64,000 bases of DNA from Aphidius gifuensis (lineage: Eukaryota > Arthropoda > Insecta > Hymenoptera > Braconidae): contig NC_057789.1 of NCBI RefSeq assembly GCF_014905175.1, forward strand, positions 28,454,555-28,518,554, in the 5' to 3' direction. Below, piece by piece: positions 23,345-37,500 of the stretch (positions are counted from its first letter, which is position 1; each line of letters starts with the position of its first letter). The position numbers and the translations under genes are program-made. Under the pieces are notes generated by a model. The model was not told the DNA's origin and made no database searches. It was given only the letters and a program-made list of their open reading frames with translations.

Positions 23345-26300
23345 ATGGAACATAGACCTGACAATTTACTTGTGCCTGGTAAAACAGTGGATATTGCAAC
23401 TTATCATTCGTCATTTTATTCACCACCACCAACTGAAGCGTAAGTTTTATTATTAAATTAACAAAAAAAAAAAATAATAATAATCATTGTTTTTTAATTG
23501 TTTTTTTTAAATTTACTTGCAATTTAATATACATTTATTTAAATTAATTTTATTGATTTATCTTGAAGGTAAAATACCGGATGTTTAATACTGATATATT
23601 TTTTTGATAGTGTGTGTGTGTTTTGTGTGTGTGTATAGAGGATGTAGACGTTATCAAGAGAGCACTCGACATAGTGACTCGAAGAGTTTTGATAAATTAT
23701 ATTACTTGATTCATTAATTTTTAAGACACCCAGTTTAATAATTAGCCACTTAATTAACACGGTTAAATTATTTGTATCACAATTTTTTGGGTTTTTAAAA
23801 ATTATTTAGATTGTTGATGGAAAATTACTATGGAAATTTGAGTAATTTATGAATTTTTCTTTGTAAAAATAGCCAAAGAATTTTAGAAAAAAATTAAAGT
23901 TTTTATTAATTTATTAAATAGTAATTTTAATTTTTAATTTTGCATTTTTAGCAATTAATTTATTGCAAAATAAATAAGCATATATTTTTTTTTCTCTTTA
24001 ATATTATTTAAGTCACGTACTAAAAAACATTACTTTCTCACCTGTCGAAAGTAAATTTTATAAATTTAACATTAATTTATCATTGGACCTTTAAAATCAT
24101 TTGAGAACCGCTGAATTGTATCTTTAAAAAAAAAAAAAATTCCAATGAAAATAAAATTAACATATTGTGGAATTCTAAAGACAGGGTCAAGTTTTAATTT
24201 TTATCAATTTAATACTTGTTACCATGTGAACGTATCAGACAATAAAATTATTATTATTATTTTGAATAATAATTATATTGATGGTAACAACAGCAGCAAG
24301 TAGACACAACCCTTCGTAATGATTATTCAAATCTTGATACTGATAGCAGCTGCGACCCCTTTTTTTTTTCTATTATTATTTTATTTTTTTTTCATGTGAT
24401 TTCATTGACTGGGGTGTATTATCCCTTGGAAAAAAAAAAATCATGATTACTGCGTGTGTAGAGAGAAGAAAGATAAGAAAATAAAAAATTTTTTTTTAAC
24501 AACAGGATCAAAAGAAATAATAAATACTTAAATGCCAAATTGCAAATACAAATGGCTTTCAGATGTTCAAGAAAACGAGTATATTTTTCAAAGAGAATTA
24601 TAAAAAATAAAAATATAAATTATTATTGTGTTTAAAAAATCTTGTGACTTCTTGGGGTTGTTGTGAACTGGTTGTTCAACAAGACACATGATGCATTCAT
24701 CTGCCTTGATTTAAAAAATGAAAAAAAAAAATTAAATTTTAAATTTATTAATTATTCACGTGAATGAAAATAAATATAAATAATTTTAACAATGATAATT
24801 AATCAAGTGATGATGATTAAAAAAAAAAAAAAATTTTCCCACTCAAAATAGAAGAAAAACTTGACAAAAAAAAAGAATAATTTATTTAATTTTTTGAATC
24901 TCACCCTTATCTAAATAATCATTAATATATATATTTTTTTTGTTAAATGGAATGGGTGTAGGATAATGGTGGGCGTCAACTATTAAAAGCAAAAAAAAAA
25001 ATGTAAATATATTGAATATTAAACGCTGAGAGTTTGATGATGCAAGTGGTCAATTATTAAAAACGTATGGCGTTTTTATTCGCAGGGTGTTTATGGATAT
25101 ATGTATGTATTCCCACGGGGGTTGAATTAAAGATTCACACGGAAAAATGCCATCGCACTTGTCATGGGAACGAGCACAGTTCAAGCTACATGTACCTATA
25201 ATATATAGCGCAAAAAAAAATAATATATAATAATAACAATGAAAGAAATGAAAAGAAAAGGTAAAAAAAAAAAAAAATAGGGAGAAAAGAGGAGTGGTAA
25301 CATAAGGTGAGGTGCACCCAAGGGGGATGATGAACTAAAGGCCACCCTTCGACCCTTCTTCATGCTCACATATATACCTACTTTTTTTATTTTATTTTTA
25401 TTTTCTTTACACATATCGGTGCGTTGTTGTTATTATTATTGTTTAATTTTAAACAAGTAAATTCACTTATCCCCCTTAACACCATCGTACCATCATCACC
25501 ACCATCACCAATTTCACTTTGCATTTTTAAAATACAAAAATGCAAATGTATTCAACAAATGCAATTATTTATTTATTTATTTTTTTAATTTGCAATAATT
25601 ATTGAACAAAAAAATTATATTACAAATTGAAAACAAAAAATAGTTTAGAGCTTTTTTTGGAATTGGAGCTTTTTTTTTTTTTTTTTGGAGTTGAAGCTTT
25701 TTTTAATTTATTTTTTAATTTAAATGATATAATTATGATGATTATTTTTTATCATTGTATTCTTCTTTTTTTTTTACTAATTATTATTTTTTTCTAAAAA
25801 AAGCTCATAAAAATTTCAACAAAAAATACTTGAATTTTGTTTAAAATGAGGTTAATAAACATTGTCGTGTTATTGTACTTGATATATATATTTTTTATTA
25901 CAATTTTAAATGCATTAAAAAAGAGGAGAATTAAATAAAAAAAAAAAAAAAAAATGAGTAAGAGTTTTGTTAGCAAGGGCACTGAGGCAGGTGGTGGCCA
26001 GATGTCTTGGTGTAAGGGCTTCTACCCTGACCCTCCACTTCGTGCATGTCAGTACGTGTTCATACTTGTTTTTTTTTTTTAAATTTTAATTTCCCCTCTT
26101 GATATCTTTTATATGTGTCACTTTGTGTGACTAACTTTTTAATTTTTTTATTTATAAAATTTATTTTTTATTGTAATTAATTATTCAACACTAGCATTTT
26201 TTTATCAATTGATAATAAAAGTTACTTCCAACATCCGGATAATGATAAAATTATTTTTTTATCAAAATTTGCGATAACCTTTTGCATGGTATTTCTCATT

Positions 26301-28535
26301 TCTGTCAGTCAATAATTTATATATACATGAATAGACAATTTGACGAGAAATTACTTTATTATTTTTTAAATTTCTTGGCTGTTTTTTCATGTTTATTTTT
26401 GTAACCCTCATAAATGGTAACAGGAAACTTGAGTTAGTCATTTTCTTGGAATAGCATGTAAACATAAATATTTATATTTGATGTAAAAAATATTAATTTA
26501 TTATTCTCTATTTATAATAATATTATTATTTATTTATTATATGCATTTTTTTTTAAATTTCATTTGACAAAAAACAAGGGATCGTGGGAATGAAATTCAG
26601 GATCGTTGCAAAAAGGAATAAGAAATGAAAAAAAAAAAAAAAGTAATTTGTTATTTTTGCACGAGCACGTGATGATGGTATAAATTGCCCACGCGTTAAA
26701 AATTGAATGAAGATGAGTCGAAAGAACAAAAAAACAAATAAGATAAAAAATAAATTTTGTGCGTTAATATATAGTCAGAAGCACCACCATCAAGGAGTAT
26801 GTATTGATGCAAAAATGTTGAGATCGAGTGACGATGATTCATACAAACAAGACTGTCGTTTTATTTTATTTTTGTTATTTTTTGATGGTTTCTCTTGAAT
26901 GAAAGAGTCTTTCATTCATACGATATATACCTATAAAAAAATCTGAGAAGTACAGAAGAGAGTCTTCTCATCTTTCTTCGAGGAAAATTGAAAAAAAAAA
27001 AAAAATGTATAAGGACAGCAAATTGCAGCGGGGCTTGTGTTGACTTGGTGGGTAATATTGTCTGTTGCATCATAAAGAGGGGTGCAAAGACCCTTGGGTT
27101 TATTGTTGCAAGACGGCGCCCCGACCCTAAAAATATATATATAAATATTCCTAGTATGGAAGTTAAGTAAAAGGAAGGAAGAAAAAAATTAAAAAGAAGA
27201 AGAAGAAACCGAGGGGTAAAAGACCGGAGGTAGATTTTGAAAATAAAAGTGGTGGATATATAAAAATAAAAACATTAAAGGAAAAAAAAAAAAAAGAGCG
27301 GAACTACAAATGACTCGAAATATAATAAAGAAAAAGTTGATAGTAGTTGTAGCACCAAGTAGTATAAGTAAGTAGATGTGAAGAATCCAAGATAAAGGGG
27401 ACTTTAGGGGCACGCACGTGGACTCAACATAGGGCGTCAAATATATATAAAAATAATACAAGAAGGGCCCAACTTTGATCGCAGATGGCTGTCCACCAAT
27501 TCTTAAATATATTTTTTTTTATTTTTCATTTTATCAAGAGGGTCGTGATAGTCTACTCAAATTTAACTATTCAACTAAAATTTAAATTGCATTATTTTAT
27601 TTGCAGACATTTAAATTGAAAATATTTATTAAAATTTTTATTTGTCATGCATTTAATGAATTTTAAATCATCCTGCATAATGGTCAAGAAATTTTTTTTT
27701 TTTTTTTTTTAAATCTTGTCTTGAAAAAAAATCAAACAAATCTATAGTAATTTTACAAGAATGATGTTTAAAAAAAACTCAGCTGACCATAGCTGTTCGT
27801 AGAATTTAAAGGGCTCAGGTAGAAAAATTTGAAAATAGTCTTGGAAAAATTTCTAATCACTTGGTGGACTATTTGTGTTGTTTTTTTTTCAATTTTTTTT
27901 TATCCATTTATCCATTTCCTTGATGCATTTTGATAGTTACCAAATGCAACCCCTATTTTTTTTTTTTTTTTCATTTATTTATTTTTTTTCTTAGGATAGA
28001 TGTTTTACTGTGTCTTTTTTTTATTTATGACTTGACTATGCGGGCTGTTCAAAAGTTACTTCATCGGTAATATCAATAAAAAAGGAAAAAAAAAAAAATC
28101 ACTTTGGCTCGCGCCAAGCTCTCCTATGCCCCTTTGTTCATGATCACATCAGCGTCTTGAGTCTTGACAAACGTCATATAGACACCAGGTTATACCAGCT
28201 GCATAAATGTGAATATTTTTTTATTTTTTAATATACGTGAAAAGTCGTCTTGAAATAGAGTTTATGATTGCCGATCGTTCACCGCCTCCTACAGTAGTCA
28301 TTGAGACAGCTGTCGACTCAACTTGGGCACCTGCCCTCTCTGTTTTTTTTTTATTTAATTTTTTTTATTCGGTGTCTTCACCTCTTGGCATGCTATATGC
28401 ATAAATATATATGTGAAATACCATCACGTGGTTTTAATAAATTTTATTTTACTGATACTTACTTTGTTACTCGTTATGCATAACCAAGTATATTTTTTTT
28501 TTCTTTCCCATCATTATAATCATCATCGTCATCAA

Positions 28536-28581
<46 letters not shown>

Positions 28582-31500
28582 GAGAGTCTATGTTACCGAG
28601 CAGCCTCAGGCTATTTTTTTTTTTTTTCCTCTTACAATTACTCTTATAGAATAATCATTATTTTCTCTTTCGCTCTTATTTTTTTTTTCTAAGCCAATCG
28701 ATAAATCATTACGTGATATATTTTTTGCGTTAGATCAAAATTATCACTTGACTTTTGTATATTATCATAATGGTCTTTTTGAAATATAATAATGATTGAA
28801 TAAATGTAACAAGATGTATTTTTTAGACGCCAGAGTGAAATAATATAATATATTTTTTGAGTTAACCGTCACGAAATTCCAACCAAGTCAAAACATTATT
28901 TTATTCATTCACGAAACTATGAGAAGGTCAAGTGAAAAATAATTTAAATTTCAAAAAATAATATACAAGGATATAGATTATATACATAAAAATCAAATAC
29001 TCTATTTATTTATTATTTAAACAAACAATAATTAATATATCAATTTGTATTTTTCGATTTTTTAAAATAATTTATTTTTGAAATTTTTGTATTGACAATT
29101 AAAATAAATTAATAATCAAAATTTTTATTATTAAATTTTCTTTTTTTATATATTCAATTATTATAAATTTATTGTCAATATTTTTTATTATTAAAAAAAA
29201 CAAGTTTATTTATTATTTTATAATTTAAAAAAAAAATAAAAATAATACAAATTTATTTATTCATTATTTAGCTTGTCCTTCAAAGCAGAATTTTCTCGTG
29301 TGATTTTGTTTATGATCAATTGTATATCATACACGTGTCTCGAAATTCAAATCCAAGGATACCGTTGACCGTTGGAATTTTTTTATTTTTTTAAATCACT
29401 ATAGTCATGTATATATTAGCAGGGTAAAAAAAAAAGCAATTTTTTTTTTTACATAATAATTTCTTCCTCGCTAAAATTTGCAAAGAAAAAATTAATAATT
29501 CACAAATTTACCATACAATTATTGTATTAAATTAAAATATATAAATAATCATAGCTGCACATTATAATTAAATGCAAAAACCAGCAAAAAAAAAAAAAGT
29601 ATGTTATACCCTAAAAACGAATTTTTTTTTCTCTCAAAATTTCGACACTTGTTTTTGCTTGTGTTTGACTTTAAAACGTGATATACTAAAAAAAAAAATT
29701 CATAAATTAATATGACAAGTTGTTAAAATAAATCTACATTAAATTATTATTATTTTTTGTTAAATATATATATTTTTTTTGTCGTATTTTGTTGTGTTTG
29801 TTAACCGCTCAATAAAATGCTCGTCTCGCCCCCTGCACAGACAGCTGTGTCTGCCAATCTCCCCCAATATAAAAACCTCCACCTATCCACCCCATTTTAT
29901 TTTTGCTATTTTATTAAGTTTCTCTGTCACATATACACATTGTTTGTCTGTACCACACACATTTAAATATTTTTTTATTTATAATATTTGAGGGAGGATA
30001 ATAACAATGACTGTACACAACAAGAACACACACCAAGATTCTCATACAACATATGCCATCTCTCTTCATCATACACACAGATGGCCAAAAGCCTATCTTT
30101 TATATAATATTAAAATAAAAATCCTTATCATCCCCCTTATGTCTACCCTCGAAAAAATATTTTAAAAAAAAAAATGGGGGGGCCCAAGAGACCAGTAGAA
30201 CAAAGAACAAATTTTTAACTTAAACAAAGAAAAAAACAAAAATTTGTCTTTAAATATTTTCACAATGACAAAAAAGAGCTACATTGTTTAAATAAAAAAA
30301 TTTTATTAAATTAAATAAAAGGCTTTTTAAGGGTATAGTTAAAAATGACTTGTTTTAATTGCTTGTAATTTTTTTTACAGCTTGAATTGTGTCATTAACG
30401 CATGATGATGATGTTGAATTAATAATTTTTTAGATAATTTTTCTTTGTTATTAAATTTAATTTACAAAATTAATTAAATGGAATGTGACGGTTATATTGC
30501 ATCAGTGTGTATATTTGTCTATCAGTGATGAAAGTATTCGTGGAAGTAAATGATAATCACACCAGACGACAGATGATATTATGCCAACTTGTCTCGCGCG
30601 CGCACCCAATGATGATCCAAGCATCAAGACCTTAGCAACAACATGCTGAAGATATATATATTTTTTTTTTTTTTCATTCGAACAAGTTAAAAAACATGAA
30701 TGGAAAAGAAAAAAAATAAGATAAAAATGATTATTGTGGGAACTTGGAAGATGTCTTTGAATAAATACAGAGACACAGTAGGTAGATTTAAAAAATTAAA
30801 AACCTGTCTTGTTTTCGTCTGATGTTTAAACGGGTGAAAGAAATAGCAAACGAAAAAAAATATTTATAAATGAATATGATGATGATGAATAATGAAGTAA
30901 AAAAAATTTTTAAAATAACCAGTTTCAATATGGATGGAGAGAAAGTCTTATCGTTAGAAATAAATGAAAGGAAGTGATTTTCGATTGAAACAATTTAAGA
31001 ACAACAACAACAACAAACACGAGGGGTGAAATTATAACAATAATAATAGTAAATAAATTAACAAGTATAGAGTAAAATATTAAAGGTAAAATGTGTCGGT
31101 TGAACAGGAAATTAATTAAGCCTTATATGACAGAAGAGGAGACACTTGTGGCTATGTCTTAGTGAATACAGGATGTGGTTCTTTATATCCGGAGGGTTTT
31201 AAAAGGGCGCAAATACTTGGACAGTTAAAAAAAAAAAAATATGTGTATATCTAAAATAGCATCGTGACGAAAAAGATTATGTATATAAAAAAATAGTATA
31301 AGAAGAAATGAAGACGCGTTAAAGAAAGCAAATTCGATTAACAAAAGAATCGAAATTTTTGGTTTTTAACAGGAAGGATGTACAACGATGCATGGATGTC
31401 AAGAAAGACAGTTAAAAAATTAGGGACAAATTCTTTTTTATGACTTTAAATTGTCATTATATTTTTAATATATTTATCAGTTAATCAAAAAAAAAATTAT

Positions 31501-34500
31501 ATAAATTAATTAACATAATTCGAAATTTGAATAAAAAATTCATTACATACAATCTTATCAGAGAAATAAATTTATAAATATTTTAGATATTAATTAATGA
31601 TGATGAAATTAGTAATTTTATTTAAATAATTAATTGAATTTTTTATTATTTATTTTAGATCAAGATCTGGCTATGATTCAAGCAGTGCTGAAGATTCTGA
31701 AGGAGACTACAATGTTCAATCTTATCAAATCAATACACAAAATACAAATGTCACATCTTCGAGCAATACAACAACAGCACCCCAAGGAAAACATATTAAT
31801 AAAGGCCGATGGACAAAAGATGAGGTAACATTAATAATTAAATAATTAAAAAATAATTTTGTAAAATTAAAAAGTTTAAATTTACCATTGAAATCAAGAT
31901 CAAAAAGATCAAAAAGTTAAATAAAAAAAAAATCACATTTTTTATGATTATTTTTATTTATAAAAAGTCCGGTTTTAATTTAACAATAATAATAAATATA
32001 TATAATTTAAAGCAAAGGGGATTATTGCATATTTATATATGTACCCTAGTAAAATTTCAAGAGGGACAGATGGGGATGACCCCGCGATTATTACCTGTTA
32101 TTTTTGTGTGTCCTACTGATGAATTGATGGTTTTCTACAATACGCAATAATCCCAAGGTATAGTTTCTCATGGGAAATGTTTGTACACCTCTGTCCCACG
32201 TGAATTTTTATACATGCTCGATAAACCAATTTAAAGAAGGGGAAGATAATAAAAATCAAAAAAAATACTTTTCCCTTTCAATAAAACATTTTAAGGGATT
32301 CGTTTCTTTTTTTTTCATCAAAAAATCAGCGGAATTTTGTTAAAATTTTTATGGGGACAAATGATCATAAATGTGGAATTTTAATATGTTTAATATTTTT
32401 TTATATTTTCCCACAGGATTCATTATTAAAGCAGCTGGTTGGTGGTGAAAAAATTGGTACTGGACCAAGATGGGATACAGTGGCTTCACATTTTCCTGAT
32501 CGAAGTGATGTACAATGTCAACAACGTTGGGCTAAAGTTGTCAATCCTGAACTTGTAAAAGGTCCATGGACAAAGGAGGTAATAACACTTAATTTTTTTT
32601 TTTTTGTTTTTTAAATAATTTTAATTCAAGTTTTTTTTGTTTGGTATTTTATAACGTAGTTGCTGAGAATTTTATATATCCGGGATGGGGATTTAATCAT
32701 TGCCATTTTTGTGTTCTCGTGCCCTTATGAGCTCTCTTTTTTATTTTTCTTTATTTTACTCTTCTTTGAAGCAACAATAATGAGACGTGGGTATATAACC
32801 AAGATGAAACAGGTTTCGTTTGTAAATTTTCCGACCATGGATCTTAAGTGGTCCTTGAGAATAGGACCTGCTTCTAAATCATCTCTTTCTTCTCTTTCTA
32901 AAATCAAGCAAATTTATATTTTATTTTTATTTAAAAAAAAAAAAAAATACACTCATCTATTTAAATTACTCAATTATTTTTTTAAATAATTAATTTTTTA
33001 TTAATTTATTTAAACATAAAAAGAAATATATATTTTGTTAAATCAATATAAAATTCCTTAACACAATAAGTAAATGAAAAAAAAATAATAAAATTTGAGT
33101 TCTTTGTTTGTTTAACAATGTTGAGTTTTACATTCTGTTGAGTAGTCTCGATGGTTTGCTACATGAGCCTCTGTAAACCTCAAAAATATAAATGAAAAAA
33201 AATATATAAATAAAAATTCTTTAAACGAACATACATATACCTGATCGTTGGCACTATTTTTTTCTTCACATATAAACCATGCAAGTATGCAGTAAGAAAG
33301 TCTTGTCTCAGTTGTGTGCCATCATGATCATGATCATGATGATGATGATAATGCTGCACCTACAGTGCCAATGCACTCAGCAACAGCAAATCCAAGGGCA
33401 TTAAAATAAAAAAATAAAAAAAGCAATATCTCATCTCTCTTGCTCCAGTTTATCTTTACATTTTTTTTTTCATCTTTTATTATTTTTTTATTATTTATTT
33501 CTTTACTTGGTATTTATTTTTATTGTACGTGTTGAGACAACCAATACTTTGGTTTTCGTGGTTTGCGTGGGGCCTTAAAATTCTTTTTTTTATTTATTTT
33601 TATTAATCTTCTTATTCTTCTTATTCTTGTTCATCTCTTGGCTTTATATTTTGTTGGTTTTTTTTTTTTCTTCTATTTAATTCTCTTGTATTGTGTATAT
33701 TTTTTTTTATATTTTTTTCACTTGCAATTCTTCTGCCTTATAAGATGGAAAGACGCATCACGAATAATCAAATTCTGCGAATTTTTAACTCAAATACTAA
33801 TGGTAATCCCTTTTGCACCGGTACATTGTTATAATTTTTTTTTTTCATTTTTTTCTCACGGTCAATAAAGATTATAAAGAATTTCCGTGTTGTTTTTTTT
33901 TAAATAAAAAATAAAAAAATACATATGTAACAGTTAAATAAATTGTTAATAAAAATTTTAATTGATTGATTTTTAATATTTATTTTATTTTTTGTTATTT
34001 AAAGGAGGATGAAAAAGTTGTTGAATTAGTTGAACGTTATGGACCAAAAAAATGGACTCTAATTGCAAGACATTTAAAAGGAAGAATTGGTAAACAATGT
34101 CGTGAAAGATGGCATAATCATTTAAATCCTGGAATTAAAAAAACAGCATGGACTGATGCTGAGGATAAAATTATTGTTGATGCACACAGACGTGTTGGTA
34201 ATCAATGGGCTAAAATAGCAAAATTATTACCAGGTAGAACAGATAATGCTATTAAAAATCATTGGAATAGTACAATGCGTCGTAAATATGAAACAGAAGA
34301 TGGAAGAAATTCTGGTTCACGTGGTCGTGGTAGAAGAAAAGCAACAGATTCATTGCTTGTTAAAAAAGAGCCATTATTTATTCAAGATGATTCTTCCTGT
34401 CAGGATAATAATATTAATAATAAAATGATCATTAAGACTGAAGATAGCCAATCAACAATTACTTCACATAGTATGGATATGGATTCTTTGGAATGGAGCA

Positions 34501-37500
34501 GTGGTTGGACACAGCAATCACATCATCATCATCCACATCATCCTCATCAACAACAACAATCACTCCAGCAACAACAACAACAACATCATCAACATTCAAT
34601 TTCTCATCATCATCATCAACAACAACAACAACAACAACAACACCAGCATCAACAACAACACCACCAACACCAGCATCAACATCAACATCAACATCAACAT
34701 CAACATCAACAACAGCAAACCAATCATTATCAAAATTTGATGAGCATGAGTGAACGCTCAAATGATGATCGAGTTGATTCACCACTCAGGCAAGAAATTG
34801 AAACAAGACCTGAAATATCTCCATTCTCAAAGTATGTATTACAAAATTATAGGCTATACCTTGAAATCGTTTTTTTTTTTTTTTAATATTAAATTTATAT
34901 ATTTTTTTTTAATACAGATATTTCAATTTGGAATTGAGTCATGAAGCAAATAGTTCAAATGCAACAGACATACGTTTATTACCAATGCCAGATATGGAAG
35001 ATGATGATGATAAAAATAAAACAGGACCACCACCAATATTACGTAGACGTCGTGGTTTAATACAACAACAACTACAACATCAACATCATCAACAACAACA
35101 ACATCAACAACAACAAAATTCAATACGTAATGATAATAATAATGGAGATAATTATTTAATATGTCAAAATTCAAATGATTCAAATGACGATGATGATGAT
35201 GATATACCAGTGACACCAATAAAACAATTACCATTTAGTCCATCACAATTTTTAAATAGTCTTGCAAGTCCAGAACAATCATGGCCACGTGCTAGTACAC
35301 CAAAAGGTAGTCCTGGTACATTAACAACACCACAACCATCTGGTTTACGTCGTAATAATTTTGATGGTAATACACCAAGAACACCAACACCATTTAAAGA
35401 TGCATTAGCTGAATTTGAAAGACGTAGTGGTGCAACAGCACAATTTCCAGCAACACCAAGTCGTTTAGATGCACTTACTGAAATAATAAAACAAGAAACA
35501 GATCGTGAATGTAGTCTTGCTAGTAGTAGCAATAATAATACAACAACAACAACAACAACAACAACAAATAATAGTAATAATAGTAGTAATTTATTACAAG
35601 ATTCTGGTTATGGTACTGGTAGAAGACGTGGAAAAGAAAATAGTGCACCAGGTGGTAAACGTGCACGTAAAGCACTTTGTCAAGCTTGGGCAAGTACTCA
35701 TGATAGTGGTACTGATATGAGTTTTGCTGTTGAAACACCGGTAAATATATTTTTTTTTATTTATTGTTATTATTTATTGTTTTTGTTGTTGTTATTTAAT
35801 TATTTTATATTTTAATTACAGAGTAAAAGTCTTGATACATCAGTATTGTTTTCACCAGCATCATTAGCACTTGAGGACAGTTTTTTGGGAGCAGGACCAA
35901 GTCCATTGAAGGTAGAACAACATATCCAAAATCAAAATAATATCCAAAGCCAACAACCTGCCTTATCCTGGTTTTATTCTCGTTCCAATCGCCTGTAGAC
36001 ACGCTAGCCGGCCTATTTTTCCTCTTGTAATTAATCTAAATTTCTTTTTTTTTTTTTTTCATTTCTATTTTCGCTTTCTAATATTGTTTATTCATTTTTC
36101 CATTGCTTGATTATATTTTTTTTTTTTTTTTTTATTATTTATTTAATTGTTTTTTACACGTTGTTTATTTATATATTTTTTTTTTCTTCTTTTTTCATTT
36201 TGACAAAATTCATCAATGAAAAATGAAGTTAAAAAATTTATTAAAAAAAAAAAAAGAAAAATAATTGTTAATCCTGAGGAAATCCTGTGTCCTCTATCCC
36301 CAAAGATATTTTTTTTTTTTTCTTTTTTTTTATTTTCATTGCTTAATTTATATTAACATATTTATTTATTATTATTTTTTTTTTGTTTTTGCATAAAAAA
36401 GAAAAAGTATATATTGATTAATTTCGAGTGGAAAAAAAAAAGAAAAATTATCGTGAGATTGTTTTTTTTTATTATTTTTTTTCGAAAAAATTATTATTTA
36501 TATATTAACTCATTCTAACGATCTTGTTAATTAAGTAACACATTTCTGTTAATTATTTATAGATACGCGAGAATTAATTTATTTAAAAATTTAAAATTTA
36601 AAAAATAGCTAACAAGTTTTGGCTTATTATGTTTGGTTTGACTTATCCGGTGCCAAAGACGCCGGAATTTAATATTAATTATAATTTATTTTTGCTTGTA
36701 CTTAATTTATTGAGAGCTCGTTCATCCCCTACGGTAGTACAAAGAGTTTATTTTCAAAATATTCCATTATTGATAAGTTAAAAAAAAAAAAATAATAACT
36801 AGGCTAAAGTTGTTGTACATATATTTATTATTATTGCTATTTATTATAACTTTTTTTTTGTACGAGTTATTGTCATGTCTGTATATTGTTTATAAGTGTT
36901 TTTTTTTTTTATATCATTTTTTTTTTGGTAAATAATTTGTTTCGTTATACATTGCCGCATGCACTAACTTCCAAATGTCCAAAACTAGTATACAGGCCTG
37001 GCCTAGCGTACCAAAGTACCTTTTGTTATCATTCCCAATCGATCACCTTATTTCGCCAAAGTCATTTTCCAATAAATTAAAAACTAATTTTAAAAAAAGG
37101 AATCATGGTGATGAAAAAAAAAAAAAACAAATCAATTGAATTATTAAAAAAGAGCAATCCAAAGATATTTGAGCATTTGACTCAACAGTCGAAGCGAATT
37201 GTCATTTTAAAAAAAATCATTAAATAATTAACGCTACCAAATTACAAAGGCTCGCCTAGTCATTGAAATTTTTTTTTTCTTCACCAGTTGTCTTTTTAAA
37301 ATTTATAAAAAATAATAAAATATATTAACTTGATTATTTTAATTAAAAAAATTATCGAGAATAACCTGATCCTATATCTTCCCAAAGACCTTGACCTCCA
37401 ATTTCCTGATCCTTTTAACATTAAAAAAACAACAACAAAACCAAGTAAGATTTGTTTAAAAAATAATCAACAGATAAATGAAAAAACAAATAATTAAGCA

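Noticed and set aside
26707..27170. Two short open frames in Myb intron 1 (63 and 60 codons)
   Set aside because: Lys/Arg-rich or random composition, no homology recognised, interrupted by homopolymers.
28413..28649. Poly-His open frame over the CAT microsatellite
   Set aside because: Simple repeat in an intron; no flanking coding signal.
34459..34785. Asp/Val, Ser/Thr and Ile/Asn-rich frames overlapping the Myb repeat
   Set aside because: All are frame shadows of the CAA/CAT repeat; the Myb frame is supported by splice phase on both sides.
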